Source: Bacilli bacterium (GTDB taxonomy: Bacteria > Bacillota_I > Bacilli_A > RF39 > UBA660). From it: a DNA stretch of 54,867 bases. The translations under genes and the position numbers were made by a program. Under the pieces are notes generated by a model, which saw only the letters and a program-made list of their open reading frames with translations, had not been told where the DNA came from and searched no databases. The stretch spans positions 1-54,867 of the forward strand of contig JAQUYH010000009.1 in assembly GCA_028691955.1 (NCBI GenBank), read 5' to 3'. Position 1 is the stretch's first letter, and each line of letters starts with the position of its first letter. Below, in pieces: positions 1-9,123 of this stretch.

Positions 1-1615
1 GAATATGTATACTATAATTAAAAATATTTTCTTTTCTATTACTTATTGTTATGATATTAGCTCCTCTTGCTTCTGTTTCTTTTAAGTTGCTAATCGTTTT
101 TTCTAAAATTGATTCATCAGTTAATATGCCAATAACAGGCATATTTTTTTCTATTAGAGATATCGTTCCATGTTTTAATTCACCAGCTGGGTAGGCTTCA
201 CTATGAATATAAGATATTTCTTTTAGTTTAAGGGATCCTTCCATAGCTAGAGCAAAGTCTATTTTTCTTCCAATAAAGAAAATATCTTCATTTTTGTATA
301 GTATTTTAGCTATAGCTTTATAATCAAAATTGATTAGTTTTTCCATTAACAAAGGAAGTTCTTTGATTGCTTCTTTTTCTATTTTTACTTTACCTAATTT
401 AATGGTCAATAGTATTAATATTGCAATTTGTGCAGAATAGGCTTTAGTTGTGGCAACGGCTATCTCAGGTCCAGCATTAGTATATAAAACTGTATCAGCT
501 CCTCTTGCTATTGAGCTATTAAAAACATTAACTATAGCTAAGGAATCTATTTTATTTTCTTTTACTAGATTTAGGCAAGCTAAGGTATCTGCAGTTTCGC
601 CAGATTGCGAAATAAATATTACTAATTTGTTTTTAGTATTTAGTAACTTCTTATATCTATATTCACTAGCTATTTCTACATTAACAGTAATATCTGCAAA
701 TTCTTCTATCAATGATTTAGCAATAAGACCTGTATGATAAGCACTACCGCATGCTACTATATCAAATTGTTTATATTTTTTGAAAGGTATTTTATTAATT
801 GTTTTTAGTAAAGAAGCGTTATTAAATATATTTCTAATTATTCCGGGTTGTTCGTGTATTTCTTTTAACATATAATGATCAAACCCTTTTTTATCAATGG
901 TATTTAATTTGTAATTGCACTCTTCTATTTGCCTATTTACTTTATTTAGCTGATTGTCATAAATAGTAATTTCATCTTGTTTTAAAACACCAATATCATG
1001 GTTTTTTAAGATAATGTATTGATTGGTATTTTTGATGAAGGCACATATATCAGAAGCTAAGAAAGTCTCTGCTTTTCCTATTCCTAAAACTAAAGGACTG
1101 TCTTTTTTCATACAGTATATATTGTTTTCATTTTCAAAGAGAATACCTAAAGCATAAGAACCTGTCAAAAGTTCTTGAGCTTTTTTTAAAGAAATTATTT
1201 CGTTATTTGTTTCTTTATAGAAATTATCAATTAAAGCAGCTATTACTTCAGTATCTGTATCCGACTTAAATGTGTAACCATCTTTAATTAAATTTTGCTT
1301 TAAAAGTTCATAGTTTTCAATTATACCATTATGAACAATAGTAACTTTTCCAACTTTATGTGGGTGAGAGTTTACTATACTAGGTTTTCCATGAGTAGCC
1401 CATCTAGTATGTCCAATACCAATAAGCGAATTACTATCTTTTATTTTATTTTTTAAATCAATTATTTTTCCCACTGATTTTGTTATTTTAGTTTTATTAT
1501 TTTCAATGTATGCTATACCTGCTGAATCATATCCTCTATATTCTAGATTAGAAAGAGAGTCTATCAAAACAGGGATAGCTTTTTTGTGGCCTATGTAGCC
1601 AGTTATTCCGCACAT
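1..1615 (-). CDS. glmS: Glutamine-fructose-6-phosphate aminotransferase, C-terminus beyond the window
   Basis: GlmS makes glucosamine-6-phosphate from fructose-6-phosphate and glutamine, the first step towards UDP-GlcNAc for peptidoglycan and capsule. Read on the minus strand, the protein begins MCGITGYIG, so Cys2 is the N-terminal glutaminase nucleophile after Met removal. It continues with EYRGYDSAG, GHTRWATHG and HNGIIENY of the glutaminase domain. Two SIS isomerase domains follow, with SQSGETADT and a later GSLKLKEISYIHSEAYPAGELKHG stretch. About 538 residues are present of a usual ~600, so the last ~60 lie off the left edge. The ATG at 1615 has a GGAGG site 6 bases upstream. A glmS ribozyme sits in its leader, so glucosamine-6-phosphate should repress it. 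Identity is secure. Confidence 0.97.
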   Translation of the reverse strand, partial: MCGITGYIGHKKAIPVLIDSLSNLEYRGYDSAGIAYIENNKTKITKSVGKIIDLKNKIKDSNSLIGIGHTRWATHGKPSIVNSHPHKVGKVTIVHNGIIENYELLKQNLIKDGYTFKSDTDTEVIAALIDNFYKETNNEIISLKKAQELLTGSYALGILFENENNIYCMKKDSPLVLGIGKAETFLASDICAFIKNTNQYIILKNHDIGVLKQDEITIYDNQLNKVNRQIEECNYKLNTIDKKGFDHYMLKEIHEQPGIIRNIFNNASLLKTINKIPFKKYKQFDIVACGSAYHTGLIAKSLIEEFADITVNVEIASEYRYKKLLNTKNKLVIFISQSGETADTLACLNLVKENKIDSLAIVNVFNSSIARGADTVLYTNAGPEIAVATTKAYSAQIAILILLTIKLGKVKIEKEAIKELPLLMEKLINFDYKAIAKILYKNEDIFFIGRKIDFALAMEGSLKLKEISYIHSEAYPAGELKHGTISLIEKNMPVIGILTDESILEKTISNLKETEARGANIITISNRKENIFNYSIHI

Positions 1616-1644
1616 ATTTTCCTCCATTATAAAAATATGTGTTA

Positions 1645-1773
1645 ATATACTTTTTGTTGCAATGTTAATTTTGCTTTTTTTTATATATTTGTCGTCTACA
1701 CTAAGTCCGTAACAGTATCCGCCGAATTCTCGATAACTATTATCCTCGTCACCTATTTAAAGGTCTGGCGCTA
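1645..1773 (-). ncRNA. glmS self-cleaving ribozyme/riboswitch
   Basis: On the minus strand the leader carries the conserved core of the glmS ribozyme: AGCGCC at 1772-1767, GTGACGAGG further on, then TTATCGAGAATTCGGCGG and a following GGATAC. Self-cleavage in this family falls just before GCGCC, here between 1772 and 1771. The 3' part can form the P4/P4.1 element: outer ATATA/TATAT ending near 1645, inner GCAA/TTGC. Glucosamine-6-phosphate is the cofactor, and cleavage destabilises the glmS message. It lies about 30 bases ahead of the glmS start. The 3' boundary is approximate. Confidence 0.95.
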
Positions 1774-1810
1774 ATTATAAATACCCTTTCTATTTATATA
1801 ATTTTATTTA

Positions 1811-1839
1811 ATTATAATATATTACTTATTATTTATCAA
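1811..1839 (-). promoter_or_regulatory. Sigma-A-type promoter of glmS
   Basis: On the minus strand, TTGATA (1839-1834), a 17-base spacer and TATAAT (1816-1811) lie about 40 bases upstream of the ribozyme cleavage site. It is divergent from the priA promoter. Confidence 0.8.
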
Positions 1840-1846
1840 GAACTAT

Positions 1847-1880
1847 ATTCGTTTACAAACGAATGTTTTTATTATATAAT
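1847..1880 (+). promoter_or_regulatory. priA promoter overlapped by an 18-bp palindrome
   Basis: A -35 TTTACA (1852-1857) and a -10 TATAAT (1875-1880) are 17 bases apart; the priA ATG is 15 bases further on. The -35 is embedded in ATTCGTTT-AC-AAACGAAT (1847-1864), an inverted repeat with 8-bp arms. This looks like an operator for a dimeric repressor. It also sits just upstream of the divergent glmS -35, so it could affect both genes. The regulator is unknown. Confidence 0.6.
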
Positions 1881-1895
1881 TAAATAGGTGATAAT

Positions 1896-4055
1896 ATGCA
1901 AGTACAAGTTTTAACAGAAATCAAATCTAAAAAACTGGACAAAACGTTTACTTATAAAGTTCCTTTAGAAATGGAGGATTTAGTAAGTGTTGGACAGCGT
2001 GTATTAATACCATTTGGTTCTAAAGAGTTAGAAGGCTTTATTTTAAAAATAGAAGATGATCAAGAGTTAGATTATGAAATCAAAGATATAAAAGAATTAA
2101 TTGATGATATTCCAATATTAAATGATGAAATGTTAGAACTTGGTTCGCTTTTAGCTAAAAGAACTTTTTCAAGCTTAATGTCTATTTATGAAACAATGTT
2201 ACCAAAAGCGTATAAAGCTAAAAGTAATTATAAAGCAAATAAGAAATACGTTACTTATGTTGTTTTAAATAAAGAAGATAATAATGTAACAGGAAAGCAA
2301 AAAGAGATATTTGATTTAGTTAAAAATGGTAGAGTTCTAAAAAAAGAAGCACAAAATGTTTCATTGTATGCTTATAAAAAATTAAAAGAAACTGGTGTTA
2401 TAAAAGAAATTGATGAAGAAGTTTATAGATTATGTGATGATAATTGTTATCAAGATAAAGACGTTGTTTTAAATGATGAACAAAATAAGATCGTAAATTT
2501 AGTCAAAGATAATTTGTGTTGTTATAAACCATATTTATTATATGGAGTAACGGGTAGTGGTAAAACAGAAGTATATATGCATATTATAAGTGAGGTTTTA
2601 AATAGTGGTAAAGAAGCTTTAATACTTGTTCCTGAGATTAGTTTAACGCCGCAACTTACAGGTGTATTTAAAGCTAGGTTTAAAAGTAATATTGCTATAA
2701 TGCATTCTAGACTTAGTGATGGTGAAAGATATGATGAATATCGTAAGATTTTAAGAAGGGAAGTTAAGATAGTAATAGGAGCAAGAAGTGCTGTATTTGC
2801 TCCTTTAAATAATTTAGGAATTATTATTATTGATGAAGAGCATTCTCAAACTTATAAGCAGGAAAATAATCCTACATATAATGCTATTGATGTTGCTTTA
2901 TATAGAGCAAAAAAACACGATATTCCTGTTATTATGGGAAGTGCTACACCTAGTATTGAATCTTTTACGAAGGCTAGACTAAATAAATATGAACTTTTGA
3001 CTTTAAGAAATAGAGTTAATAATACTAGTCCTAAGGTTCATATTGTTGATATGCAAAAGGAATCTAAAAAAGGTAATAAATTGATATCTAAAGAGCTATT
3101 AAGTTCTATTAGTGATAGGTTAGATAAAAAGGAACAAGTAATTTTACTTTTAAATAGAAGAGGATACAATACTATAACTACTTGTCATGATTGTGGTTAT
3201 GTTGATAAGTGCCCTAATTGTGATATTCCTTTGATTTATCATAAGTCTTCTAATACAATGAGATGTCACTATTGTGGCTATGGAGCAAGAGTTTTAACAG
3301 TCTGCCCAGAATGCAATAGTAAAAATATAAATATGTATGGAATTGGAACACAAAAGTTGGAAGAAGAAATTAAAAAGTTATTTCCTAATTCTTCTGTTGT
3401 AAGAATGGATGTTGACTCTACTAGTAAAAAGGGTATGCATGAGAAAATAATTAATGATTTTAGAGATAAAAAATATGATATTTTAATTGGAACACAGATG
3501 ATAGCTAAAGGGTTGGATTTTGATAATGTTACTTTAGTTGGTGTGATAAATGGTGATGCTAGTTTGAATATTCCTGATTTTAGGAGTTCTGAGAGGACTT
3601 TTCAGTTACTTAATCAGGTGTGTGGTAGAACGGGTAGAAGTGATAAGGAGGGTGTTGCTTTTATTCAAAGTTTTAATACTGATCACTATAGTATTAGATT
3701 TGCTGCAAGTAATGATTATGAATCTTTTTATAATTATGAAATGAATATTAGAAAAAAATTAAAATATCCTCCGTTTTTGAATTTAGCTTTGATCAAGTTT
3801 AAAGGAAAAGATTATGATTTAGTTAGTGTAGAAGCTAATAAAGTTAAAAGTTATTTTGATGGTAAGAGCAATATTCAATTATTAGGGCCAACAAGTGCTA
3901 GTATGCTTAAGGTAAATAACGTTTATAATATACAAATTATAATAAAGTATAGAAGTTTTAAGGATATAGATAGTGATTTATTATATGTTTATAATAAGTA
4001 TAAAGCTAATAATAAAGTAAATGTTGATATTGATATTAACCCTGTTAAAATTTAA
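1896..4055 (+). CDS. priA: Primosomal replication restart helicase PriA
   Basis: PriA is the 3'-5' superfamily 2 helicase that recognises stalled forks and reloads the replisome. The 719-residue protein has the N-terminal DNA-binding part (about 1-110), Walker A GVTGSGKT at 217-224, the DEEH box at 313-316, and GSATPS near 348. A zinc-binding insert has eight cysteines (430, 433, 439, 442, 457, 460, 470, 473). Motifs V and VI are IGTQMIAKGLDF and VCGRTGRS; the usual Ala/Gly before GR is Cys-Gly here. The length is normal. AGGTG lies 5 bases before the ATG. It is followed after 32 bases by fmt, as in many Firmicutes. All motifs look intact. Confidence 0.97.
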   Translation: MQVQVLTEIKSKKLDKTFTYKVPLEMEDLVSVGQRVLIPFGSKELEGFILKIEDDQELDYEIKDIKELIDDIPILNDEMLELGSLLAKRTFSSLMSIYETMLPKAYKAKSNYKANKKYVTYVVLNKEDNNVTGKQKEIFDLVKNGRVLKKEAQNVSLYAYKKLKETGVIKEIDEEVYRLCDDNCYQDKDVVLNDEQNKIVNLVKDNLCCYKPYLLYGVTGSGKTEVYMHIISEVLNSGKEALILVPEISLTPQLTGVFKARFKSNIAIMHSRLSDGERYDEYRKILRREVKIVIGARSAVFAPLNNLGIIIIDEEHSQTYKQENNPTYNAIDVALYRAKKHDIPVIMGSATPSIESFTKARLNKYELLTLRNRVNNTSPKVHIVDMQKESKKGNKLISKELLSSISDRLDKKEQVILLLNRRGYNTITTCHDCGYVDKCPNCDIPLIYHKSSNTMRCHYCGYGARVLTVCPECNSKNINMYGIGTQKLEEEIKKLFPNSSVVRMDVDSTSKKGMHEKIINDFRDKKYDILIGTQMIAKGLDFDNVTLVGVINGDASLNIPDFRSSERTFQLLNQVCGRTGRSDKEGVAFIQSFNTDHYSIRFAASNDYESFYNYEMNIRKKLKYPPFLNLALIKFKGKDYDLVSVEANKVKSYFDGKSNIQLLGPTSASMLKVNNVYNIQIIIKYRSFKDIDSDLLYVYNKYKANNKVNVDIDINPVKI

Positions 4056-4087
4056 TTGTTTGTGATATTATGGATATGGTGATAAAA

Positions 4088-5053
4088 ATGAATATAGAAG
4101 ATATAAAAGTAAATAAAAAAATTAAAGTTGTTTTTATGGGAACACCTGAGTTTGCTGTTCCTATTTTAGAAGAATTGATTAATAATTATGATGTTAGAGG
4201 CGTTATTACGCAACCAGATAAACCTTTTGGACGTGATGGTAAGTTAGCTAGTCCTCCTGTTAAAAAGATAGCTAGTGCTAATAATATATTGGTTTTTCAA
4301 CCTTTAAAAGTAGGGGATATTTTAGAAGATATTAAAGGACTTGATATTGATATAATTGTGACTTGCGCTTATGGTCAAATTGTTCCTAGTTCAATTCTTA
4401 ATTTACCTAGACTGGGATGTATTAATGTACATGCTTCTTTGTTACCTAAGTTAAGAGGTGGAGCTCCTATTCATAGAGCTATTATAGAAGGGCACTCTAA
4501 AACAGGTATTACTATTATGTATATGAATGAAAAAATGGATGCTGGAGATATTATCGCGCAAGAAGAAATGCCTATTTTAGAAAATGATACGGCTTCTTCT
4601 ATGCATGATAAGTTAAGTAATTTAGGGGCTAGTTTATTAATTAAAACTCTACCTAGTATAATTGACGAGACTAATGAGAGAATTAAGCAAGATTCATCAT
4701 TAGTTACATATGCATTTAATATTAAAAGAGAAGATGAAAAATTAGATTTTTCTAAAACGGCAAGAGAGATTTATAACCAAGTAAGAGGACTTAATTCATG
4801 GCCTGGAGCATATTGTTTATTTGAAGGAAAAGTTCTTAAAGTTTGGGAATGTCGTGTTACTAATAATTATTTTCCTGAGAAGTTTGACGGACAAATTACT
4901 AATATATATGATGACGGTATTGGAGTTAAGGTGTCTAATGGCGAAGTAGTACTTACTTTAATTCAATTAGAAGGTAAGACTAAAATGCCAGCTAGTCAAT
5001 TTGTAAATGGTATTAATAATAATGGTGATTTGATAGGAAAAGTATTGGATTAA
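4088..5053 (+). CDS. fmt: Methionyl-tRNA formyltransferase
   Basis: Fmt transfers a formyl group from 10-formyl-tetrahydrofolate to Met-tRNA(fMet) for translation initiation. The sequence shows KVVFMGTPEFAVPIL at the N-terminus, the folate/active-site segment NVHASLLPKLRGGAPI, ITIMYMNEKMDAGDII, and a C-terminal OB-like domain (REIYNQVRGLNSWPGAYC onwards). An in-frame ATG exists at 4070, but a GGTGAT Shine-Dalgarno site lies just before the ATG at 4088, so I prefer the 321-residue form. The gene lies downstream of priA in the same direction and ends in a bidirectional terminator facing recD2. Confidence 0.95.
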   Translation: MNIEDIKVNKKIKVVFMGTPEFAVPILEELINNYDVRGVITQPDKPFGRDGKLASPPVKKIASANNILVFQPLKVGDILEDIKGLDIDIIVTCAYGQIVPSSILNLPRLGCINVHASLLPKLRGGAPIHRAIIEGHSKTGITIMYMNEKMDAGDIIAQEEMPILENDTASSMHDKLSNLGASLLIKTLPSIIDETNERIKQDSSLVTYAFNIKREDEKLDFSKTAREIYNQVRGLNSWPGAYCLFEGKVLKVWECRVTNNYFPEKFDGQITNIYDDGIGVKVSNGEVVLTLIQLEGKTKMPASQFVNGINNNGDLIGKVLD

Positions 5054-5076
5054 AAAAAGAACAGTTGTTCTTTTTT
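5052..5076. terminator. Bidirectional terminator between fmt and recD2
   Basis: A near-perfect inverted repeat AAAAAAAGAAC-AGTT-GTTCTTTTTT gives a GAAC/GTTC stem flanked by A and T runs, so it can end transcription from both sides. The recD2 stop codon (5077-5075) overlaps it. Confidence 0.8.
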
Positions 5077-7261
5077 AGTTTGTATTAATGATTTTATTTT
5101 TTAAATCGGTTTTTCTAATCATTTCGCTATTATTTTCAATGCTATGAATAAAAGCACTTTTACTTCCAACTAAGAATAGTTTCTTTTTAGCTCTAGTAAT
5201 TCCTGTATATATTAGTTTTCTATAAAGCATTCTATTATAAGCGCTAGTAATAGGAATAATAACATTATCAAATTCACTACCTTGTGATTTATGAATACTT
5301 ATAATAAAACCATGTTTGATTTTATTTAAGTCTTTTGGCTCATATGTTATAACGTTTGTTTCAAAATCAATATCTAAAAATATCTTTTTTTCTTTATAGT
5401 AAATATCTTTAACTACTCCTATATCGCCATTAAAGACGTTGTCATCAGGCATATTTTCAAGTTGTAGTACTTTATCGTTTACTCTAAATGTAACATCGCC
5501 ATAAACATATTCTTTTTTATTATTCTCACTGGGATTAAATATATTTTGTAAAATAATATTTAGATTATCAATACCGTTTTCTCCTTTATACATAGGAGCT
5601 AAAAATTGAATGTTTTTATATTTTTTTTCTTTTAATTTAATAGCTAAAGCTTTAATGGTCTCTCTTAATTCAAGATTAGTGCATTCTAAAAAGTTATAAT
5701 CATTATGCTTTTTTAAAAAATTATCGGATAAATTGTTATCTTTTATTTCTTTAGCTAAAATGTTTATATAAGAGTTTTCATCTTGCCTATATAATAAATC
5801 TAAAACAACAGTATTTATTTTATTTGATTCAATTAAGTCTTTTAATATTTGTCCTGGACCAACACTTGGTAGCTGATTATAGTCACCAACTAAAATAAGC
5901 TTTACATTACTATTTAAACCAGCTAGTAAACTGCTTAATAAATTGATATCTATCATACTTACTTCATCAACTATAATCAATTTGTGCATAGCTTTATTGT
6001 ATTCATTAATGGCAAAACTATTGTTTTCTTTATTCCACTTTAAGTATCTATGGATAGTGTAACTAGGTAAGTTAGTTGCTTCACTCATCCTTTTACTAGC
6101 TCTACCTGTTGGAGCGAGTAGAGCAATTTCTTCTGTTACTTCTTTAGCTCCTATATTATTTATTATTTGATATAAAGATGTAATTGCTTTAATGATGGTT
6201 GTTTTACCAGTTCCAGGTCCTCCTGTTATGATTAATAAGTTTTCTGTTAATGCTTTTTTGATGGCTTCTATTTGTTTGTCATTATAATTAATATTAAGTT
6301 TTTCTTCTAAGTCTTTAATATAGAAATCTAGGTTTTTATATTTTATTTGATCATTATGAAGAAGTCTTCCTATTTTAGAAACGATTTCTTTTTGATTTTC
6401 ATACATATAATATAGGTAATATTTAGAATCATCATTGTATAGTTTCTTTTCATTGATTAAAGAATATAAATAGTTATTAAATTCATCAAATTCAAACTCA
6501 TGGTTTAAATATTTACAAGTTGTATTATAAATGTCTTCATATTCTAAGTATGTGTTTCCTGTTTCGTATATTAGTTTATTAAAAAGATATATAATTAAGG
6601 CTTTTATTCTTCTAGAATCTAATAAATCAAAGTCTAGAGTTTTAGCTATTGAATCTATTTTGTTAAAACTAATTTCGGCTTCTTCTACTAAATCATAGAT
6701 GTTTGTTTTTACTTTATCTATAGTATTATCTTTATATTTGTTGTATATAGTTAAAGCATCTTTTAAAGTAAAACCCATATCTGTTAAGTAAATAATGGTT
6801 TCATGGCTTTCAGTGTATTTATTTAAGGTATTATAAATTAGTTTCATTTTGTCTTCACTTAGTTTGGGGATTCGATATAGACAATTTTGATTTTCTAATA
6901 TTTCATTTAAAGCATTTTCTCCTAATATTTTAACTATTTTTTTTGCTATGGCTTTACCAACGCCTTTAAATAAATCACTACTTAGAAATTCAATAATTCC
7001 GTCTTCATCACTTGGTAGTATTTTTTTATATTCATTTACGCTATATTGATATCCATATTTTGGATGATTAATTAGTTCTCCTTTTAGGATATACATATCT
7101 TCTTCATTTAAATCACAGAAGTAGCCTGTAAATGTTATTGTTTTGGATTCCATATCTTTTAATATATCATTATCGGTTTCTGAAATCTTTAATATGCCTA
7201 CAGTATAGCCTTTATCTGTCTTATATATTGCTCTTTTAAATGTTCCTTTTATATAGCTCAT
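5075..7261 (-). CDS. recD2: RecD2-type superfamily 1 DNA helicase (YrrC family)
   Basis: RecD2 is a 5'-3' helicase acting in DNA repair and fork maintenance in bacteria that lack RecBC partners. The protein has an N-terminal OB-like region, helix-hairpin-helix-like segments (for example DLFKGVGKAIAKKIV near 96-110), and Walker A GGPGTGKTT at 347-355. Further motifs are LLAPTGRASKRM, the Walker B IIVDEVSMID, GDYNQLPSVGPGQ, HGFIISIHKSQGSEFD and the C-terminal YTGITRAKKKLFLVG. At 728 residues it is close to family length. A GTG at 7270 is in frame but is part of the AAGGTG ribosome-binding site, so the ATG at 7261 is the start. Confidence 0.95.
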   Translation of the reverse strand: MSYIKGTFKRAIYKTDKGYTVGILKISETDNDILKDMESKTITFTGYFCDLNEEDMYILKGELINHPKYGYQYSVNEYKKILPSDEDGIIEFLSSDLFKGVGKAIAKKIVKILGENALNEILENQNCLYRIPKLSEDKMKLIYNTLNKYTESHETIIYLTDMGFTLKDALTIYNKYKDNTIDKVKTNIYDLVEEAEISFNKIDSIAKTLDFDLLDSRRIKALIIYLFNKLIYETGNTYLEYEDIYNTTCKYLNHEFEFDEFNNYLYSLINEKKLYNDDSKYYLYYMYENQKEIVSKIGRLLHNDQIKYKNLDFYIKDLEEKLNINYNDKQIEAIKKALTENLLIITGGPGTGKTTIIKAITSLYQIINNIGAKEVTEEIALLAPTGRASKRMSEATNLPSYTIHRYLKWNKENNSFAINEYNKAMHKLIIVDEVSMIDINLLSSLLAGLNSNVKLILVGDYNQLPSVGPGQILKDLIESNKINTVVLDLLYRQDENSYINILAKEIKDNNLSDNFLKKHNDYNFLECTNLELRETIKALAIKLKEKKYKNIQFLAPMYKGENGIDNLNIILQNIFNPSENNKKEYVYGDVTFRVNDKVLQLENMPDDNVFNGDIGVVKDIYYKEKKIFLDIDFETNVITYEPKDLNKIKHGFIISIHKSQGSEFDNVIIPITSAYNRMLYRKLIYTGITRAKKKLFLVGSKSAFIHSIENNSEMIRKTDLKNKIINTN

Positions 7262-7278
7262 ACTTTTCACCTTAGTTA

Positions 7279-7307
7279 AGTATACTATATAAAACAGATG
7301 TTTGCAA
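7279..7307 (-). promoter_or_regulatory. recD2 promoter
   Basis: On the minus strand, TTGCAA (7307-7302), 17 bases, and TATACT (7284-7279) lie a few bases before the ribosome-binding site, implying a very short leader. Confidence 0.65.
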
Positions 7308-7325
7308 GAAAACTTACAAATAGAG

Positions 7326-7354
7326 TAGACAAAATGATAAAAATAGTTTATACT
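7326..7354 (+). promoter_or_regulatory. RNase J promoter
   Basis: TAGACA (7326-7331) and TATACT (7349-7354) with a 17-base spacer precede the RNase J start by about 40 bases. The region between 7279 and 7354 is a divergent double promoter. Confidence 0.55.
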
Positions 7355-7395
7355 TGTATAGTTAAATTCAAAATTAAAAAGAAAGGAGAATTTTT

Positions 7396-9051
7396 TTGAA
7401 AAATAATGATGACACCAAGATATTTGCTCTTGGTGGGTTATGTGAAGTCGGTAAAAATATGTATTGTGTAATGCATAAAGACGAAATTATTATAACGGAT
7501 GCAGGTGTTATATTTCCTGAAAGTGATTTACTTGGTATTGATTATGTTATACCTGATTATACTTTTTTAAAGCAAAATCAAAGCAAGATTAAAGCTTTGG
7601 TTATCACACATGGACATGAAGACCATATAGGAGGGATTCCGTATTTACTTCAAACAGTAGATATACCTTTTATATATGCTCCAAGACAAGCTGTAGGCTT
7701 GATTAGAAGAAAACTAGCTGACCGTAATGTTAAATATAGTAAGTTAGTTATATATGATGAAAGTACGGTTTTAAAGTTTCATCATATGAAGGTGGAATTT
7801 TTTAGAACAACACATTCTATTCCTGATTCGCATGGAATATGTATAACAACACCTAATGGTGTGATAGTAACTACGGGGGACTTTAAGTTTGATTTAACGC
7901 CTATTGGCCCTGTAGCTGATATTCATAAAATGGCTGAAATTGGAAGTAGAGGAGTTACTTTATTATTAAGTGATAGTACTAATGCTTTGAATTCTGGATT
8001 TTCGATGAGTGAATCTAAAGTAGATGCGGCTTTATCTAATATATTTATGAAACATAAAGGTAGAATTATTATTGCTACTTTTGCATCTAATATTTATAGA
8101 CTTAAACATATTGTTGATACTTGTAAAAGAAATAATCGTAAGATTTTAACTTTTGGAAGAAGTATGGTCAACAATATAGAGATTTCTATTGAAGGCGGAT
8201 ATATTACTAATAAAGAAATTTTTATTACTAATGAGGAAGCTAAAAAATTAACTGATGATCAAATTTGCATTTTGTGTACAGGAAGTCAAGGAGAACCTTT
8301 AGCGGCTTTATCTAGAATAGCTAATGGAAGTGATAGACAAATTAAGTTACAAGATGATGATTTAGTAATATTTTCATCTTCAACAATTCCAGGAAATGCT
8401 TTAAGTGTTTCTAAAACTATTAATAAGTTATATTTAAGGGGAGTAGAGGTTTATACTAATACTTTACTTAAAGATATTCATACGTCAGGTCATGCGAGTG
8501 AAGAAGAGCTTAAATTAATGTTAAGATTAATCAATCCTAAGTATTTTATGCCTTTTCACGGTGAATATCGTATGCTTAAAAAACATGCTGATATAGGAGT
8601 TCTTTGTGGTATTCCAAAAGATAACACTTTTGTTTTATCAAATGGCGAAGTGCTTTCTATGCATAATGGGGTTGTTACTAGAGAAGGTAATGTACAAGCA
8701 GGTGATGTTTACGTAGATGGTAATAGAATTGGTGAAGTATCTGGAGCTGTTATGAAAGATAGAAAAGTAATGGCTAATGATGGTATAGTAGTTGCTATAG
8801 TAAATATGGATGCTAATCATAAGATGCATGGTAAGCCTAATATAATGACTAGAGGCTTTGTATTAGTAAATGAAAACCAAATATTAATAAATGATTTAGA
8901 GAATTTAACAGTTAAATCTGTAACTAATTTAAAATGGAATAATTATGTAGATTTAAAAAACAATATTATAAGTGATTTATACCCTTATATTTTTGATAAG
9001 ACTGGAAGAAAACCACTTATTTTACCGATTGTTATGGACATAAAAAAATAA
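7396..9051 (+). CDS. rnj: Ribonuclease J (metallo-beta-lactamase/beta-CASP)
   Basis: RNase J is a 5'-3' exo- and endoribonuclease central to mRNA decay and rRNA maturation in Gram-positive bacteria. The metal site is visible: HGHEDH at 72-77, His140 in TTHSIPDSHG, Asp162 in GDFKFD, and a late FHGEYRML. The beta-CASP region holds TFASNIYRL and CTGSQGEPLAAL. The 551 residues match the family. The start is TTG at 7396 with GAAAGGAG 8 bases upstream; no better ATG exists. The usual LGGLGE(I/V)GKN reads LGGLCEVGKN, with Cys16 replacing Gly. Only one RNase J gene is seen here, so J1 and J2 cannot be told apart. Confidence 0.95.
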   Translation: MKNNDDTKIFALGGLCEVGKNMYCVMHKDEIIITDAGVIFPESDLLGIDYVIPDYTFLKQNQSKIKALVITHGHEDHIGGIPYLLQTVDIPFIYAPRQAVGLIRRKLADRNVKYSKLVIYDESTVLKFHHMKVEFFRTTHSIPDSHGICITTPNGVIVTTGDFKFDLTPIGPVADIHKMAEIGSRGVTLLLSDSTNALNSGFSMSESKVDAALSNIFMKHKGRIIIATFASNIYRLKHIVDTCKRNNRKILTFGRSMVNNIEISIEGGYITNKEIFITNEEAKKLTDDQICILCTGSQGEPLAALSRIANGSDRQIKLQDDDLVIFSSSTIPGNALSVSKTINKLYLRGVEVYTNTLLKDIHTSGHASEEELKLMLRLINPKYFMPFHGEYRMLKKHADIGVLCGIPKDNTFVLSNGEVLSMHNGVVTREGNVQAGDVYVDGNRIGEVSGAVMKDRKVMANDGIVVAIVNMDANHKMHGKPNIMTRGFVLVNENQILINDLENLTVKSVTNLKWNNYVDLKNNIISDLYPYIFDKTGRKPLILPIVMDIKK

Positions 9052-9067
9052 TTTTATGTCTTTTTTT
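9037..9067 (+). terminator. RNase J terminator
   Basis: A 9-bp stem GACATAAAA (9037-9045)/TTTTATGTC (9052-9060) with a 6-base loop is followed by a 7-T run. The RNase J TAA lies inside the hairpin. Confidence 0.85.
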
Positions 9068-9068
9068 G

Positions 9069-9097
9069 TTGAAATAAAATAAATTTAATTATATAAT
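9069..9097 (+). promoter_or_regulatory. Promoter of the ribbon-protein pair
   Basis: TTGAAA (9069-9074), a 17-base spacer and TATAAT (9092-9097) directly follow the RNase J terminator and precede an AGGAGG site. Confidence 0.65.
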
Positions 9098-9123
9098 CAA
9101 TTATAGGAGGGTAATCTTGTAGT

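Noticed and set aside
450-737. Plus-strand open frame of 95 codons
   Set aside because: It lies opposite glmS, whose minus-strand frame is continuous and clearly recognisable here.
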